DNA of 64,000 bases from Neisseria subflava (GCF_024205705.1 NZ_CP073115.1:496001-560000); one strand, 5' to 3'. Shown: positions 1 through 8,177, numbered from the stretch's first letter. Notes: generated by a model not told the origin, from the letters alone. Translations and numbers: made by a program.

Positions 1-281
1 ATTTGCAGTGGTCTTGTTCAGGCCAACCTTTCCTAACCCACGCGGGCAAACTGACCGATGTGGCGCGCGAAGCCATTGCCGAGATTTGTGGCGTTGAGGC
101 CGAATTGTCCACTACCGGCGGTACTTCGGATGGACGCTTCATCAAAGCCATTGCCAAAGAACTCATCGAATTAGGCCCGTCTAACGCGACCATCCACCAA
201 ATCAACGAAAACGTACGTTTGGAAGATATTCCGAAGCTGTCGGCAGTATATGAAGGTATGTTGAAACGTTTGTTGAAGTGA
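1..281 (+). CDS. dapE: Succinyl-diaminopimelate desuccinylase, C-terminal fragment (5' end outside window)
   Basis: This is the last 92 or so residues of DapE, the zinc-dependent enzyme that removes succinate from N-succinyl-LL-diaminopimelate in lysine and peptidoglycan precursor synthesis. The visible part holds the M20-peptidase C-terminal signature: FLTHAGKLTDVA, then the STTGGTSDGRFI stretch where the small-residue/Asp/Arg run forms part of the active site, and a tail containing IHQINENVRLEDI. The reading frame runs off the left edge, so the start is not visible. The ORF closes with TGA at 279-281. Confidence 0.93.
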   Translation, partial: LQWSCSGQPFLTHAGKLTDVAREAIAEICGVEAELSTTGGTSDGRFIKAIAKELIELGPSNATIHQINENVRLEDIPKLSAVYEGMLKRLLK

Positions 282-376
282 AAAGGCCGTATAGGCTTTG
301 AAAAACGATAGGGCGATATGATTCTTTTGCTCTTTTTGTTTTCGTTTAAGTTATCGATAATTGGACAAGGCAAAAT

Positions 377-1132
377 ATGATTACTCTGCCTTCTTTAAAC
401 GACCTTCCATCAAGGTGGAATGAAATCCGAGAGCAATTGGAAACTGACTTTCCCGCTACTCTCGAAGCCTTGCTGCACGAGTGTCTTACTGAACACGAAG
501 CCAAGCAGTTCGAGCAGGATTTTATTGACTGTATTGGTTGTGCGCCTGAAGAATATGTCCGTATCCGCCGAGCTATCCGACTGTTGGAAACGCGTTATCC
601 TGATAGCCCGAACGAACTGACTGCGGCTACGGTTGCCACGCCGTTGGGCGAGATGTTGGCGGTGTTCGGCAGCAAGGGTTTGTGTCTGCTGGAATTTGTC
701 GGGCAAAAACATATGGAACAGGAAATAATGGCTGTCCAAAAAGCTTTGCGCGGGCAGTTTATTTTCCAAGAAAATGAGCAAACGCAACTTTTGCGCCAAG
801 AATTGGATTTATACTTTCAAGGCCGTCTGAAAGTTTTTGCGACGCATTTGGAAACGATAGGCACGGCCTTTCAGCAGCGGGTGTGGAAGGCACTGCTGAC
901 CATTCCTTACGGCGAAACGCGCAGCTACAAGGAGCAGGCGCAACAGTTGGGTAATCCCAAAGCCATTCGCGCCGTTGCCGCTGCAAACGGGCAGAACAAG
1001 GTGTCTATCCTGATTCCCTGCCACCGCGTTATCGGCAGCGACGGCAAGCTGACCGGCTACGCAGGTGGTTTGAACCGCAAACAATCGTTGCTTGCCTTGG
1101 AGCGAGGCGAGGTTCAGACGGCCTTGTTTTGA
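377..1132 (+). CDS. Methylated-DNA--protein-cysteine S-methyltransferase with Ada-like N-terminal extension
   Basis: This suicide repair protein transfers the methyl group of O6-methylguanine or O4-methylthymine to its own cysteine. Residues about 165-245 hold the MGMT domain: FQQRVWKALLTIPYGET, then the acceptor motif IPCHRV with the catalytic Cys, then GYAGGLNRKQSLL. The N-terminal 80 residues are not part of a minimal Ogt. They include EEYVRIRRAIRLLE, which resembles the helix-turn-helix end of Ada AraC-type domains, but no methyl-accepting Cys cluster is seen. At 251 residues it is longer than Ogt (about 170) and shorter than Ada (about 354). The start is ATG after an AAGG-type ribosome binding site. 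Confidence 0.9.
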   Translation: MITLPSLNDLPSRWNEIREQLETDFPATLEALLHECLTEHEAKQFEQDFIDCIGCAPEEYVRIRRAIRLLETRYPDSPNELTAATVATPLGEMLAVFGSKGLCLLEFVGQKHMEQEIMAVQKALRGQFIFQENEQTQLLRQELDLYFQGRLKVFATHLETIGTAFQQRVWKALLTIPYGETRSYKEQAQQLGNPKAIRAVAAANGQNKVSILIPCHRVIGSDGKLTGYAGGLNRKQSLLALERGEVQTALF

Positions 1133-1266
1133 GAGGATAAGAGGCTGCATTAGGGGCAGGCTTCGCACGCTGAAAAATTGAGTAGCAGAAGGTCGGTGGA
1201 AGCCCGACGAAATCTGCATGGAGAAAAATGTTGGGCAACGCCCACGCTAGAAAAGAGAAATACGAC
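1133..1266. other. Leader region of argF with two short hairpins
   Basis: This non-coding stretch lies between the methyltransferase and argF. It holds two small GC-rich stems: GTCGG pairing with CCGAC near 1189-1205, and TGGGC-AAC-GCCCA near 1230-1242 close to the argF start. An in-frame upstream ATG at 1228 would add 13 residues to ArgF, but those residues do not match OTC N-termini, so it is treated as leader. No ArgR-type operator was recognised. Confidence 0.35.
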
Positions 1267-2262
1267 ATGAGCCTGAAAAACCGCCATTTTTTAAAACTTT
1301 TGGATTTTACGCCGGAAGAAATCACCACCTATCTCGACCTTGCCGCCGAATTGAAGGCCGCTAAAAAAGCAGGGCGCGAAGTGCAGCGGATGAAGGGAAA
1401 AAACATCGCCCTGATTTTCGAGAAAACATCGACCCGTACCCGTTGCGCGTTTGAAGTGGCCACACGCGACCAAGGGGCAGGGGTAACTTATCTGGAGCCG
1501 TCTGCCAGCCAAATCGGGCATAAGGAAAGCATTAAGGATACGGCGCGTGTTTTAGGGCGGATGTTTGACGGTATCGAGTATCGCGGCTTTGGACAGAATG
1601 TAGTGGAAGAACTGGCCAAATATGCAGACGTGCCTGTGTTCAACGGTTTGACCAATGAGTTCCACCCGACTCAAATGCTCGCTGATGCGCTGACGATGCG
1701 CGAGCATAGCTACAAGCCTTTGAACCAAATTGCGTTTGCCTATGTCGGCGATGCGCGTTACAACATGGCCAATTCGTTGCTGGTGTTGGCTGCGAAACTG
1801 GGCATGGATGTGCGTATCGGTGCGCCGAAAAGTTTGTGGCCGTCTGAAAACATTATCGAGACGGTGCAGGCTGTTGCCAAAGAGACCGGTGGACGGATTC
1901 TGTTGACGGAGAATGTGAAAGAAGCCGTGAAAGGCGTGGATTTTATCCATACCGATGTGTGGGTCAGCATGGGTGAGCCTAAAGAGGCTTGGCAGGAACG
2001 TATTGATTTGCTGAAAGGTTACCGCGTTACCCCAGAATTGATGGCAGCGGCGGAAAATCCGCAAGTCAAGTTTATGCATTGCCTGCCTGCTTTCCATAAT
2101 CGCGAAACCAAAGTCGGCGAATGGATTTATGAGACATTCGGCCTGAATGGCGTGGAAGTAACGGAAGAAGTTTTTGAAAGCGAAGCCAGCATTGTGTTTG
2201 ATCAGGCAGAAAACCGGATGCATACGATTAAAGCGGTGATGGTAGCGGCATTGGGCGATTGA
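1267..2262 (+). CDS. argF: Ornithine carbamoyltransferase
   Basis: The enzyme condenses ornithine with carbamoyl phosphate to citrulline in arginine biosynthesis (cytoplasmic trimer). The carbamoyl-phosphate loop appears as FEKTSTRTRCAFE (about residues 53-65), followed by the HPTQMLAD motif. The ornithine-binding segment is VSMGEP, and the HCLPAFHNRET active-site Cys motif lies near residue 272. The ATG at 1267 gives 331 residues, the normal length; an ATG 39 bases upstream would add an unlike extension. Downstream, an inverted DUS terminator is split by an insertion sequence. Confidence 0.96.
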   Translation: MSLKNRHFLKLLDFTPEEITTYLDLAAELKAAKKAGREVQRMKGKNIALIFEKTSTRTRCAFEVATRDQGAGVTYLEPSASQIGHKESIKDTARVLGRMFDGIEYRGFGQNVVEELAKYADVPVFNGLTNEFHPTQMLADALTMREHSYKPLNQIAFAYVGDARYNMANSLLVLAAKLGMDVRIGAPKSLWPSENIIETVQAVAKETGGRILLTENVKEAVKGVDFIHTDVWVSMGEPKEAWQERIDLLKGYRVTPELMAAAENPQVKFMHCLPAFHNRETKVGEWIYETFGLNGVEVTEEVFESEASIVFDQAENRMHTIKAVMVAALGD

Positions 2263-2311
2263 GTTTTGTGCTCAACGCTGCTTACCGCTTCATTTAATAG
2301 AGATTAAATAA

Positions 2312-2344
2312 AGGCCGTCTGAAAGAAAGACTTTCAGACGGCCT
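2312..2344. terminator. Inverted DUS terminator of argF, interrupted at its end by the IS
   Basis: AGGCCGTCTGAAAG (2312-2325) and its reverse complement (2331-2344) form a stem typical of Neisseria Rho-independent terminators. The T-rich tail that should follow now lies beyond the IS, at 3567 onward, because the element inserted exactly in the last GGCCT. Confidence 0.75.
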
Positions 2345-3562
2345 GAGACCTTTGCAAAATTCCCCAAAATCCCCTAAATTCCCACTAAGACATTTAGGGG
2401 ATTTTCCATGAGCACCTTCTTCCAGCAAACCGCCCAAGCCATGATTGCCAAACACATCGACCGTTTCCCACTATTGAAGTTGGATCAGGTGATTGATTGG
2501 CAACCGATCGAACAATACCTGAATCGTCAAAAAACCCGTTACCTTCGAGACCACCGCGGCCGTCCCGCCTATCCCCTGTTGTCCATGTTCAAAGCCGTCC
2601 TGCTCGGCCAATGGCACAGCCTCTCCGATCCCGAACTCGAACACAGCCTCATCACCCGCATCGATTTCAACCTGTTTTGCCGTTTTGACGAACTGAGCAT
2701 CCCCGATTACAGCACCTTATGCCGCTACCGCAACTGGCTGGCGCAAGACGACACCCTGTCCGAATTGCTGGAACTGATTAACCGCCAACTGACCGAAAAA
2801 AACCTAAAAATAGAGAAAGCATCCGCCGCCGTCATTGACGCCACCATTATTCAGACCGCCGGCAGCAAACAGCGTCAGGCCATAGAAGTCGATGAAGAAG
2901 GACAAGTCAGCGGACAAACCACACCGAGTAAAGACAGCGATGCCCGCTGGACAAAGAAAAACGGTTTATACAGACTCGGTTACAAACAACATACCCGCAC
3001 CGATGAGGAAGGCTATATCGAGAAACTGCATATTACCCCCGCCAACGCCCATGAGTGCAAACAGTTGTCGCCTTTATTGGAAGGTCTGCCCGAAGGTACG
3101 ACCGTCTATGCCGACAAAGGCTATGACAGTGAAGAAAACCGGCAACATCTGGAAGAGCATCGGCTGCTGGACGGCATTATGCGCAAAGCACACCGTAACC
3201 ATCCGCTGACGGAAGCGCAAACCAAACGCAACCGGTATTTGTCGAAGACCCGTTATGTGGTCGAACAAAGCTTTGGTACGCTGCACCGTAAATTCCGCTA
3301 TGCCCGGGCAGCCTATTTCGGGCTGGTTAAAGTAAGTGCACAAAGCCATCTGAAGGCGATGTGTTTGAACCTTTTGAAAGCCGCCAACAGGCTAAGTGCG
3401 CCTGTTGCCGCCTAAAAGGCGGCCGGATGCCTGATTAATCAGGTATCCAAGGAGGATTAAGAGGGTATTTGAGTAGAATCAGTGGATATTTGAAACAAAA
3501 ACAGCCGAAAACCTGTGTTTGGATTTCGGCTGTCGGAAAGAAAGGAATTTTGCAAAGGTCTC
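2345..3562 (+). mobile_element. IS5-family insertion sequence, IS1106-like, complete
   Basis: The element is bounded by 19-bp perfect inverted repeats: GAGACCTTTGCAAAATTCC at 2345-2363 and its reverse complement at 3544-3562. The pentamer GGCCT lies directly outside both ends (2340-2344 and 3563-3567), consistent with target duplication inside a DUS. Inside are a hairpin just before the transposase (ATTTAGGGG with its complement, 2372-2402) and a hairpin with ACAGCCGAAA near the right end (about 3502-3532). Length is 1218 bp and both ends and the ORF look intact, so it may be active. Confidence 0.9.
2408..3415 (+). CDS. IS5-family DDE transposase (IS1106 type)
   Basis: The 335-residue transposase catalyses cut-and-paste movement of the surrounding IS. 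It has the N-terminal DUF772-like domain (LLSMFKAVLLGQWHSLSDPE, LFCRFDELSIPDYSTLCRYR). The DDE catalytic core follows: AAVIDATII carries the first Asp, TTVYADKGYDS the second, and YVVEQSFGTLHRKFRYARA carries the Glu with the Y-R-K signature of the IS5 group. No frameshift is seen. The start ATG follows a stem-loop that may limit read-through expression from neighbouring promoters. Confidence 0.93.
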   Translation: MSTFFQQTAQAMIAKHIDRFPLLKLDQVIDWQPIEQYLNRQKTRYLRDHRGRPAYPLLSMFKAVLLGQWHSLSDPELEHSLITRIDFNLFCRFDELSIPDYSTLCRYRNWLAQDDTLSELLELINRQLTEKNLKIEKASAAVIDATIIQTAGSKQRQAIEVDEEGQVSGQTTPSKDSDARWTKKNGLYRLGYKQHTRTDEEGYIEKLHITPANAHECKQLSPLLEGLPEGTTVYADKGYDSEENRQHLEEHRLLDGIMRKAHRNHPLTEAQTKRNRYLSKTRYVVEQSFGTLHRKFRYARAAYFGLVKVSAQSHLKAMCLNLLKAANRLSAPVAA

Positions 3563-3583
3563 GGCCTTGTTGTTTGATTGGGT

Positions 3584-4570
3584 TTATTGCCAAATCAGAA
3601 CTTTGGGTTCGGGCGTTACTTGATAGCCTTCTTGGCGCAATAGTTCGATTAGGCCTTTTTCACTGGGTAAATGGGCAATGCCTACAGCAAAGAGGGTGCT
3701 TTGTTTGGCCGATTGCTTGCGGATTTCAGGCAGCCATGCCAAGTTGCGGCGGATCAGGAGGTCGTTTTTCAGCCAATCGGACATGGCTTTGGCGTACTTG
3801 GTATCAACACGTTTGAGGGTGCGTTGTTCGGTTTCTTCCAAAAGTGGGATGAGTTCTTCAAAGCGGCCGTCTGAATAGGCTTGATGGAGTTTTTTGATAT
3901 CTTCGGTTTCTTCTTTATTGGTTTTAATACTGGCTTTCAGAAAGTTGAGCATGGTTTCTTCAGGCTGGGCTTTGAAGATCGCGGTAACATCGTCCAAGCT
4001 TTCTAATGAACCACGCGGCTTATTGATGTCGGCAGCCGCGTTGGTCAGTAACATATCTGCACCGGTTTCTGAGCTATACCCTTGGGGAAATGTACTGCCG
4101 GCAAAAATGAATGCCGCCCACGGATGGAGCTTGTCGGCAATTTGGGCGATGGGGCGGCTTTCTTCATTTTGCGAATAGATTTCTTGTAAAAGACGGAAAT
4201 CTGTTTTGCCAAGCTTGCGACTGAGCGGTTCGGTACTCATGATTTCTTTGAAGTATTTTTGATACATTTTTTTCGTTTCCGGACTGCTGTCTGGCAATGC
4301 GTCAACTTCTGTCGTCAGTTGGGCGGTGGATTGCAACAGTTTGACTGCATCGGGAGACAAGGTCTGATTGGTTCGTCCCATGTGGATGGTGCCGAGCAGG
4401 TAGGAATCGGGTTGGCCTTCTTTGCTGATTTTCCAAACATTGCTGGTCAGTTTAGGCTGATGCAAGTTAAGTTCGGCAGGTTTGCTTTCGGGTGAAGTCG
4501 CGGCGGGTTTGCAGGCGCCCAGGGTGAGGGCGGTCAATGGCACAAGCAGGCAGGCAAGCAGTTTTTTCAT
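3584..4570 (-). CDS. TraB/GumN-family lipoprotein
   Basis: A predicted lipoprotein of about 328 residues. The N-terminus MKKLLACLLVPLTALTLGAC is a type II signal peptide with lipobox LGAC. The mature part has the TraB/PrgY/GumN hallmarks: YLLGTIHMG (GTIH motif, about residue 60), a central acidic region, and near the end FAVGIAHLPSEKGLIELL with a second GxxH and a G-x-G helix. The family resembles Tiki-type metalloproteases, with function in bacteria unproven. I chose the ATG at 4570 because it begins the signal peptide; the longer open frame upstream overlaps the DUF1289 gene and is unlike any protein. Confidence 0.88.
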   Translation of the reverse strand: MKKLLACLLVPLTALTLGACKPAATSPESKPAELNLHQPKLTSNVWKISKEGQPDSYLLGTIHMGRTNQTLSPDAVKLLQSTAQLTTEVDALPDSSPETKKMYQKYFKEIMSTEPLSRKLGKTDFRLLQEIYSQNEESRPIAQIADKLHPWAAFIFAGSTFPQGYSSETGADMLLTNAAADINKPRGSLESLDDVTAIFKAQPEETMLNFLKASIKTNKEETEDIKKLHQAYSDGRFEELIPLLEETEQRTLKRVDTKYAKAMSDWLKNDLLIRRNLAWLPEIRKQSAKQSTLFAVGIAHLPSEKGLIELLRQEGYQVTPEPKVLIWQ

Positions 4571-4608
4571 GTTTTTCCTTATTGTGGTGTGCGGTAGGCA
4601 AGGGCAAT

Positions 4609-4854
4609 TTAGAAATCGAGCAGGTTTTGAACTGGATGTTCGTCCGTTTCGGTTTTTTCCAGTTTGCGGTTGCGAATTTTGGCCTTCCTGAGGGACAGAA
4701 GGTGCATGACTTGATGCTTTTGGCTGTCGGTCATCTGGAGCCAGTACAAGCGCTCTTCCCGGCTGCGCAGGCAGCCTTTGCAATAACCTTTGGCATTGGC
4801 TTCGCAGACACCTATACAGGGACTGGGGATGGGGAAAAAATCGGGTTGTTCCAT
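4609..4854 (-). CDS. DUF1289-domain protein (YdhL-type, four-cysteine)
   Basis: A small 81-residue protein with the DUF1289 signature PCIGVCEANAKGYCKGCLRS followed by EERLYW. The four Cys at about residues 13, 17, 25 and 28 suggest a metal or Fe-S site. Function is not established for the family. It precedes the TraB-type lipoprotein by 38 bases on the same strand and is probably co-transcribed with it. Confidence 0.85.
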   Translation of the reverse strand: MEQPDFFPIPSPCIGVCEANAKGYCKGCLRSREERLYWLQMTDSQKHQVMHLLSLRKAKIRNRKLEKTETDEHPVQNLLDF

Positions 4855-4983
4855 ATTTTAAAAGCGTTTGAGACAAGAGACCGGACAAACCAAAATTGCA
4901 GACTGCATTCGTATTTGTCTACACACGATCGGTGTATCCAGCAGGGTTCCTAATATCCAATTGAGTTGATCATTTCAATAAGT

Positions 4984-5289
4984 TTATATCTGCCACCCTA
5001 GGCATAAAAAACCTAAGAGAAACCATAAATATATCGCAGAAGAAGTCAGTACCTTCCCTATCGTCAGATTTTTCCAATAAAACCCAAGTAAGAACATTAT
5101 AAAAATTAAAGGAATTCCAATATAAATATAATATTTAAGCGAACCTAATTCACTGAACACGTTTATAACAGAATAGAGACCGATAAATCCACCTGACCAA
5201 AAAATAATTATTGCCGGCCCTAAAAAAATAGCCGTTATTAAATGAGGGAGCAGTATGATTTTTATCCATTCTTTATATTTGTTGTTCAT
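4984..5289 (-). CDS. Hypothetical small membrane protein, AT-rich
   Basis: I do not recognise this protein. From the ATG it is 101 residues, with about three hydrophobic segments (IIKILLPHLITAIFLGPA region, YYIYIGIPLIFIMFLLGF, and YLWFLLGFLCLGW at the C-terminus). A TTG 78 bases upstream would extend it to 127 residues. The whole stretch from about 4950 to 5440 is markedly more AT-rich than its neighbours, which suggests recent acquisition. No ribosome binding site is convincing, so it could also be a decaying gene. Confidence 0.5.
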   Translation of the reverse strand: MNNKYKEWIKIILLPHLITAIFLGPAIIIFWSGGFIGLYSVINVFSELGSLKYYIYIGIPLIFIMFLLGFYWKNLTIGKVLTSSAIYLWFLLGFLCLGWQI

Positions 5290-5429
5290 TTTAATCTCAA
5301 TTACTGCAATGGTATCGTATCCATTCAAATGGGGGAGCAAAGTGTACAGTAACGTCTCCAAGAACAATTACGGTATATTTGGCAGAATCATGTTTTAATA
5401 CATATTTGGAGTTCCGCTATATTTTGATT

Positions 5430-5441
5430 TTCAGACGACCT
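5430..5441 (-). repeat. DNA uptake sequence, AGGTCGTCTGAA dialect
   Basis: TTCAGACGACCT is the reverse complement of AGGTCGTCTGAA, the dialect associated with the N. mucosa group, rather than the AGGCCGTCTGAA that dominates this window. Confidence 0.8.
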
Positions 5442-5466
5442 ATGTGTAGCCCCAACTATCTGCATT

Positions 5467-5799
5467 TTATGACTTAATCAGTTTACGCAAAGACTGATTG
5501 TTGTATTTGATATCGGCAATCAGCTGGTCATATTGGTGCATTCTACGGAGCGAGCGGGTAATTAGATAGACCGAGAAAATAATCAAGCTGATGTTCATCA
5601 GACTGACCAGTACGAGCAAAGGCCAAACATCAACGGCCTCGTACCATTTCGATGTCGCAATCAGCGCACTGAAAATAGACAAAGGGAGTGCGAAAACGGC
5701 AATGCCCGTACGCATGATAGCAAGTGCCGTGCGTTTTTCTGCAAGGAGAAGCTGTACTTGATTGATGCTGAGGATATCGTTTTGCTGTTCGGTAACCAT
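5467..5799 (-). CDS. DUF202-family membrane protein
   Basis: A 110-residue inner-membrane protein with the DUF202 hallmark LLLAEKRTALAIMRTGIAVF (about residues 14-33). Two transmembrane helices follow: FALPLSIFSALIA and WPLLVLVSLMNISLIIFSVYLI. A charged tail of about 30 residues closes the protein. Family function is unknown, though distant relatives include the Vtc/YidH-type small membrane proteins. The start MVTEQQN at 5799 is preferred; the open frame upstream has no family similarity. The gene is flanked on both sides by the AGGTCGTCTGAA dialect of the DUS. Confidence 0.82.
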   Translation of the reverse strand: MVTEQQNDILSINQVQLLLAEKRTALAIMRTGIAVFALPLSIFSALIATSKWYEAVDVWPLLVLVSLMNISLIIFSVYLITRSLRRMHQYDQLIADIKYNNQSLRKLIKS

Positions 5800-5889
5800 A
5801 GGATACGCGCCTATACAAATTAACTTTGAATTCTGATAAAGCGGAAAATATGGTTTTATGTTACCCGAAAGTATTGAAAATAAAAACAA

Positions 5890-5917
5890 AGGTCGTCTGA
5901 AAATTTTCAGACGACCT
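5890..5917. terminator. Inverted pair of AGGTCGTCTGAA uptake sequences
   Basis: AGGTCGTCTGAAAA (5890-5903) is directly followed by its reverse complement (5904-5917), giving a 14-bp perfect stem. It lies between the DUF202 gene start and the prophage left end and uses the mucosa-type DUS dialect. Confidence 0.75.
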
Positions 5918-5961
5918 TATATATTGCGTTCCATCAGGGGCGCATATTTTTAATTCTTGTA

Positions 5962-5993
5962 AAGCCCCTTAACTCTAGCCAGTGAAGGGGCTT
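5962..5993. repeat. Inverted repeat at prophage left end
   Basis: AAGCCCCTT (5962-5970) and AAGGGGCTT (5985-5993) form a 9-bp perfect stem with a 14-base loop, ending five bases before the first phage ORF. Filamentous phage replication origins and packaging signals are hairpins of this kind; which role applies here is inference. Confidence 0.6.
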
Positions 5994-5997
5994 AATC

Positions 5998-6228
5998 ATG
6001 TTTATTTTCTATACCGTCAATCCCGAACCCTTATCTTTCCCGAAAGCATACATCTTGAAAGTGTTCAGGGATAAAGACAACGAATCCCAATGCATCAAAA
6101 CAGTTTGTTTCCCTATCCGCAATCCTACTTTGAAACAAAAAACCGAAAACGCCGCAAACGAATGCGGAAGACTTTTAGTAAGGGGATTGATGAATGAGGA
6201 ATGCAACCGTGAAAGCCTTGGAAGATAA
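5998..6228 (+). CDS. Hypothetical prophage protein upstream of rep
   Basis: A 76-residue ORF that I do not recognise (starts MFIFYTVNPEPLSFPKAYIL). It has an AAGGGG ribosome binding site contributed by the preceding hairpin. It lies in the same frame as rep but is separated from it by the TAA at 6226-6228. Its 3' end overlaps the short ORF at 6194. It is composed like the rest of the prophage and could be a small phage regulator. Confidence 0.45.
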   Translation: MFIFYTVNPEPLSFPKAYILKVFRDKDNESQCIKTVCFPIRNPTLKQKTENAANECGRLLVRGLMNEECNRESLGR

Positions 6229-7551
6229 AGCCGTGGCGGTGGTCGCGGATATGGCGGACGCGTCAGCGGACGGCAAGGCTGCGACAACCGCCGAAGGCTG
6301 CCCCCTAGGCTAATAGGGGGGGAGCAAAATAAAACCCATAATCCGAAGGGTGCGGAAAAATCGGATAACCAAGACTTTGAGTTTGAATATTTCAGCCATT
6401 TCGTATCCGATGGAAAAGGCAAATTCATCGAAATACCTTTAAGACGTGGCAGGGATGACGGTGCATTTATTGACCAAATCACTTTTACAATTCATGAAGA
6501 CAGTTTGCCTAAAGTAACAGGTAAAGGATTGGTGTCAGATACAGAATTTGTTGTGAAGTATAGCGAGCTTTTAGAAGAAATTTTAGGTTTTGGCATTACC
6601 CAAAAACTACCGTTTAAAGGCAAGTTTTTCTATAAAAGCTGTTACCAACTTGGTCCGGATAACGTCGAATATGGCAAGGTTCATTACGGCGGTCAGCGTG
6701 AAACAATGTTGGTTGAATTGAATGGTACAGGTTGTCAGGCTGCTATACCCGGTTGGGAAAACCGACTGTATGAGTTTTTAAGTAAGTGCATACGTCCAAA
6801 AATTACCCGTGTTGATGTGGCCCATGATTTTTTTAACGGCGAATACACACCCGATCAGGCATTACTTGATCATGACAACGGCCATTTTGACGTTCATAAC
6901 ATGAGGCCAAAAAGCGAATGCCGAGGTACTGCATGGCGCAATGATGACGGTAGCGGCAAAACCTTTTATGTAGGTAAACGCGGAAATTCTAAATTTACCC
7001 GTGTTTATGAGAAAGGAAAACAATTTGGCGATGTCAACAGTCCATGGGTCAGGTTTGAAACTGAATTTCGGGCAGGCGATATAGAAATCCCCTTAGATGT
7101 TTTGCTTTATCCCGGTTCGTATCTTGGTGGTGCTTACCCGATATGTTCGGCGATATTCAAAACAGAAGCTAAGCGGATGGATGCCAAGACAGAAACAGTA
7201 AATTTATCTTTCGATCACAAACTGTTCCATGCGCGTAATCAGGTTGGAAAAATGGTTAATTTCCTTCGCGATATAGGATGGGATGATACAAAAATCGTCG
7301 ATGAACTTGTAAAAGGCATTGAAGGTTATCCCAAAGGTTTACAACCTGAACAATACGATTGTAGAGATCAGACACAAAAGATTCAGTATATCCACGAAGA
7401 GCAAAAAGCAATTGATGATTTGAATATGCAAACATTACTTGATGATTTGCTTGATGAGAAAGAAACCGCATTTCCACAAGACAGGGAAAAACAACACATT
7501 AAAGACATCGAACTCGAAGAGAAAATTATTTCAAATTTTTTAAACAAGTAA
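6194..7551 (+). CDS. rep: Filamentous phage replication initiation protein (RstA/Rep-like), reading frame broken near 6305
   Basis: The long frame codes a rolling-circle replication initiator: residues such as IDQITFTIHEDSL, VELNGTGCQAAIPGWENRLYEFL and PKITRVDVAHDFFNGEYTPDQALL match the phage replication initiation family (Rep_trans-like). RFETEFRAGDIEIPLDVLLYPGSYL follows. Coding similarity clearly extends upstream of the first usable start (TTG 6505), back to about 6325, but no start codon exists there. A short ORF (6194-6313, MRNATVKALEDK...) with a good GGGG ribosome site would join it if one base were added in the C5 run at 6301-6305. It is therefore a single gene with a one-base deletion, or one needing frameshifting. 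Confidence 0.75.
6301..6320. repeat. C-run/G-run hairpin at the rep frame break
   Basis: CCCCCTA (6301-6307) and TAGGGGG (6314-6320) make a 7-bp GC-rich stem with loop GGCTAA; the G run continues to seven bases (6316-6322). It coincides with the point where the rep frame is lost. Confidence 0.7.
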
Positions 7552-7563
7552 AGGAAATTCAAA

Positions 7564-7875
7564 ATGTTTGAGCAAAGCCAAGTAACCACGTATTCAGCAA
7601 CCCTGTTGGGTGCAAAACAATTCAAAGGCGAAATTGACGGTAACAAAATCGATTCTTGCACAGTTTTGGTAGCCAGCCCCATGCCTTCAAACGGCAATTC
7701 CGTAGGTTTTACCGCGGCAAGCATGAAGTTTGGCGATAGCCATAATTTCGACAAGCTGAAAAATCTTAAATTCCCATGCGCGGTTGATGTAACCGTCGCC
7801 ATGGAATCAACAGGTAAAGGCCTAGTTCCTAAATTGCTTGATTTCCAAGTTAAAGGCTCAGCGCCCAAAGCCTAA
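7564..7875 (+). CDS. Phage ssDNA-binding protein (RstB/gpV-like)
   Basis: 103 residues, 12 bases after rep with its own AAGG site. By position and composition (MFEQSQVTTYSATLLGAKQFKGEIDGNKIDS, then a basic/hydrophobic beta-rich body ending VKGSAPKA) it corresponds to the single-stranded DNA-binding protein encoded after rep in Neisseria filamentous prophages. In that role it would coat the displaced plus strand before assembly. The family assignment rests mainly on gene order and size. Confidence 0.65.
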   Translation: MFEQSQVTTYSATLLGAKQFKGEIDGNKIDSCTVLVASPMPSNGNSVGFTAASMKFGDSHNFDKLKNLKFPCAVDVTVAMESTGKGLVPKLLDFQVKGSAPKA

Positions 7876-7888
7876 GAAAGGCTGAATC

Positions 7889-8092
7889 ATGAGTAAGTAT
7901 CAGCAAAAATTTATTGTTCAAGAACTCGAAAATCATGAATTCATCTATCCCGATCCATTCGGTGATATTGGTTTCACTCCTAATATTAAATCTGCCGGTC
8001 AATATGAAAGCTATGAAGATGCTTTCAATTCGGCGATTGAAGAAATCGGCGGCGAATTTTTAATTTTCAGTTTTTATACAAAAGAAGACTAA
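7889..8092 (+). CDS. Hypothetical prophage protein
   Basis: A 67-residue acidic protein (starts MSKYQQKFIVQELENHEF) with no membrane segment and no motif I recognise. It begins 13 bases after the ssDNA-binding gene with a GAAAGG-type site and sits where Nf phages carry a small unassigned ORF before the coat gene. Confidence 0.65.
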   Translation: MSKYQQKFIVQELENHEFIYPDPFGDIGFTPNIKSAGQYESYEDAFNSAIEEIGGEFLIFSFYTKED

Positions 8093-8177
8093 GTTTAAGA
8101 GGCTCGGCGGGCGGTCTCTAAAACCTTCACATAGCCCGCAAACACATTTTTTTAAACATTTCGTAAAGGAAAACATC

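Noticed and set aside
1228..1266. An upstream in-frame ATG that would lengthen ArgF by 13 residues.
   Set aside because: The added residues do not resemble OTC N-termini, and the ATG at 1267 gives the normal length of 331.
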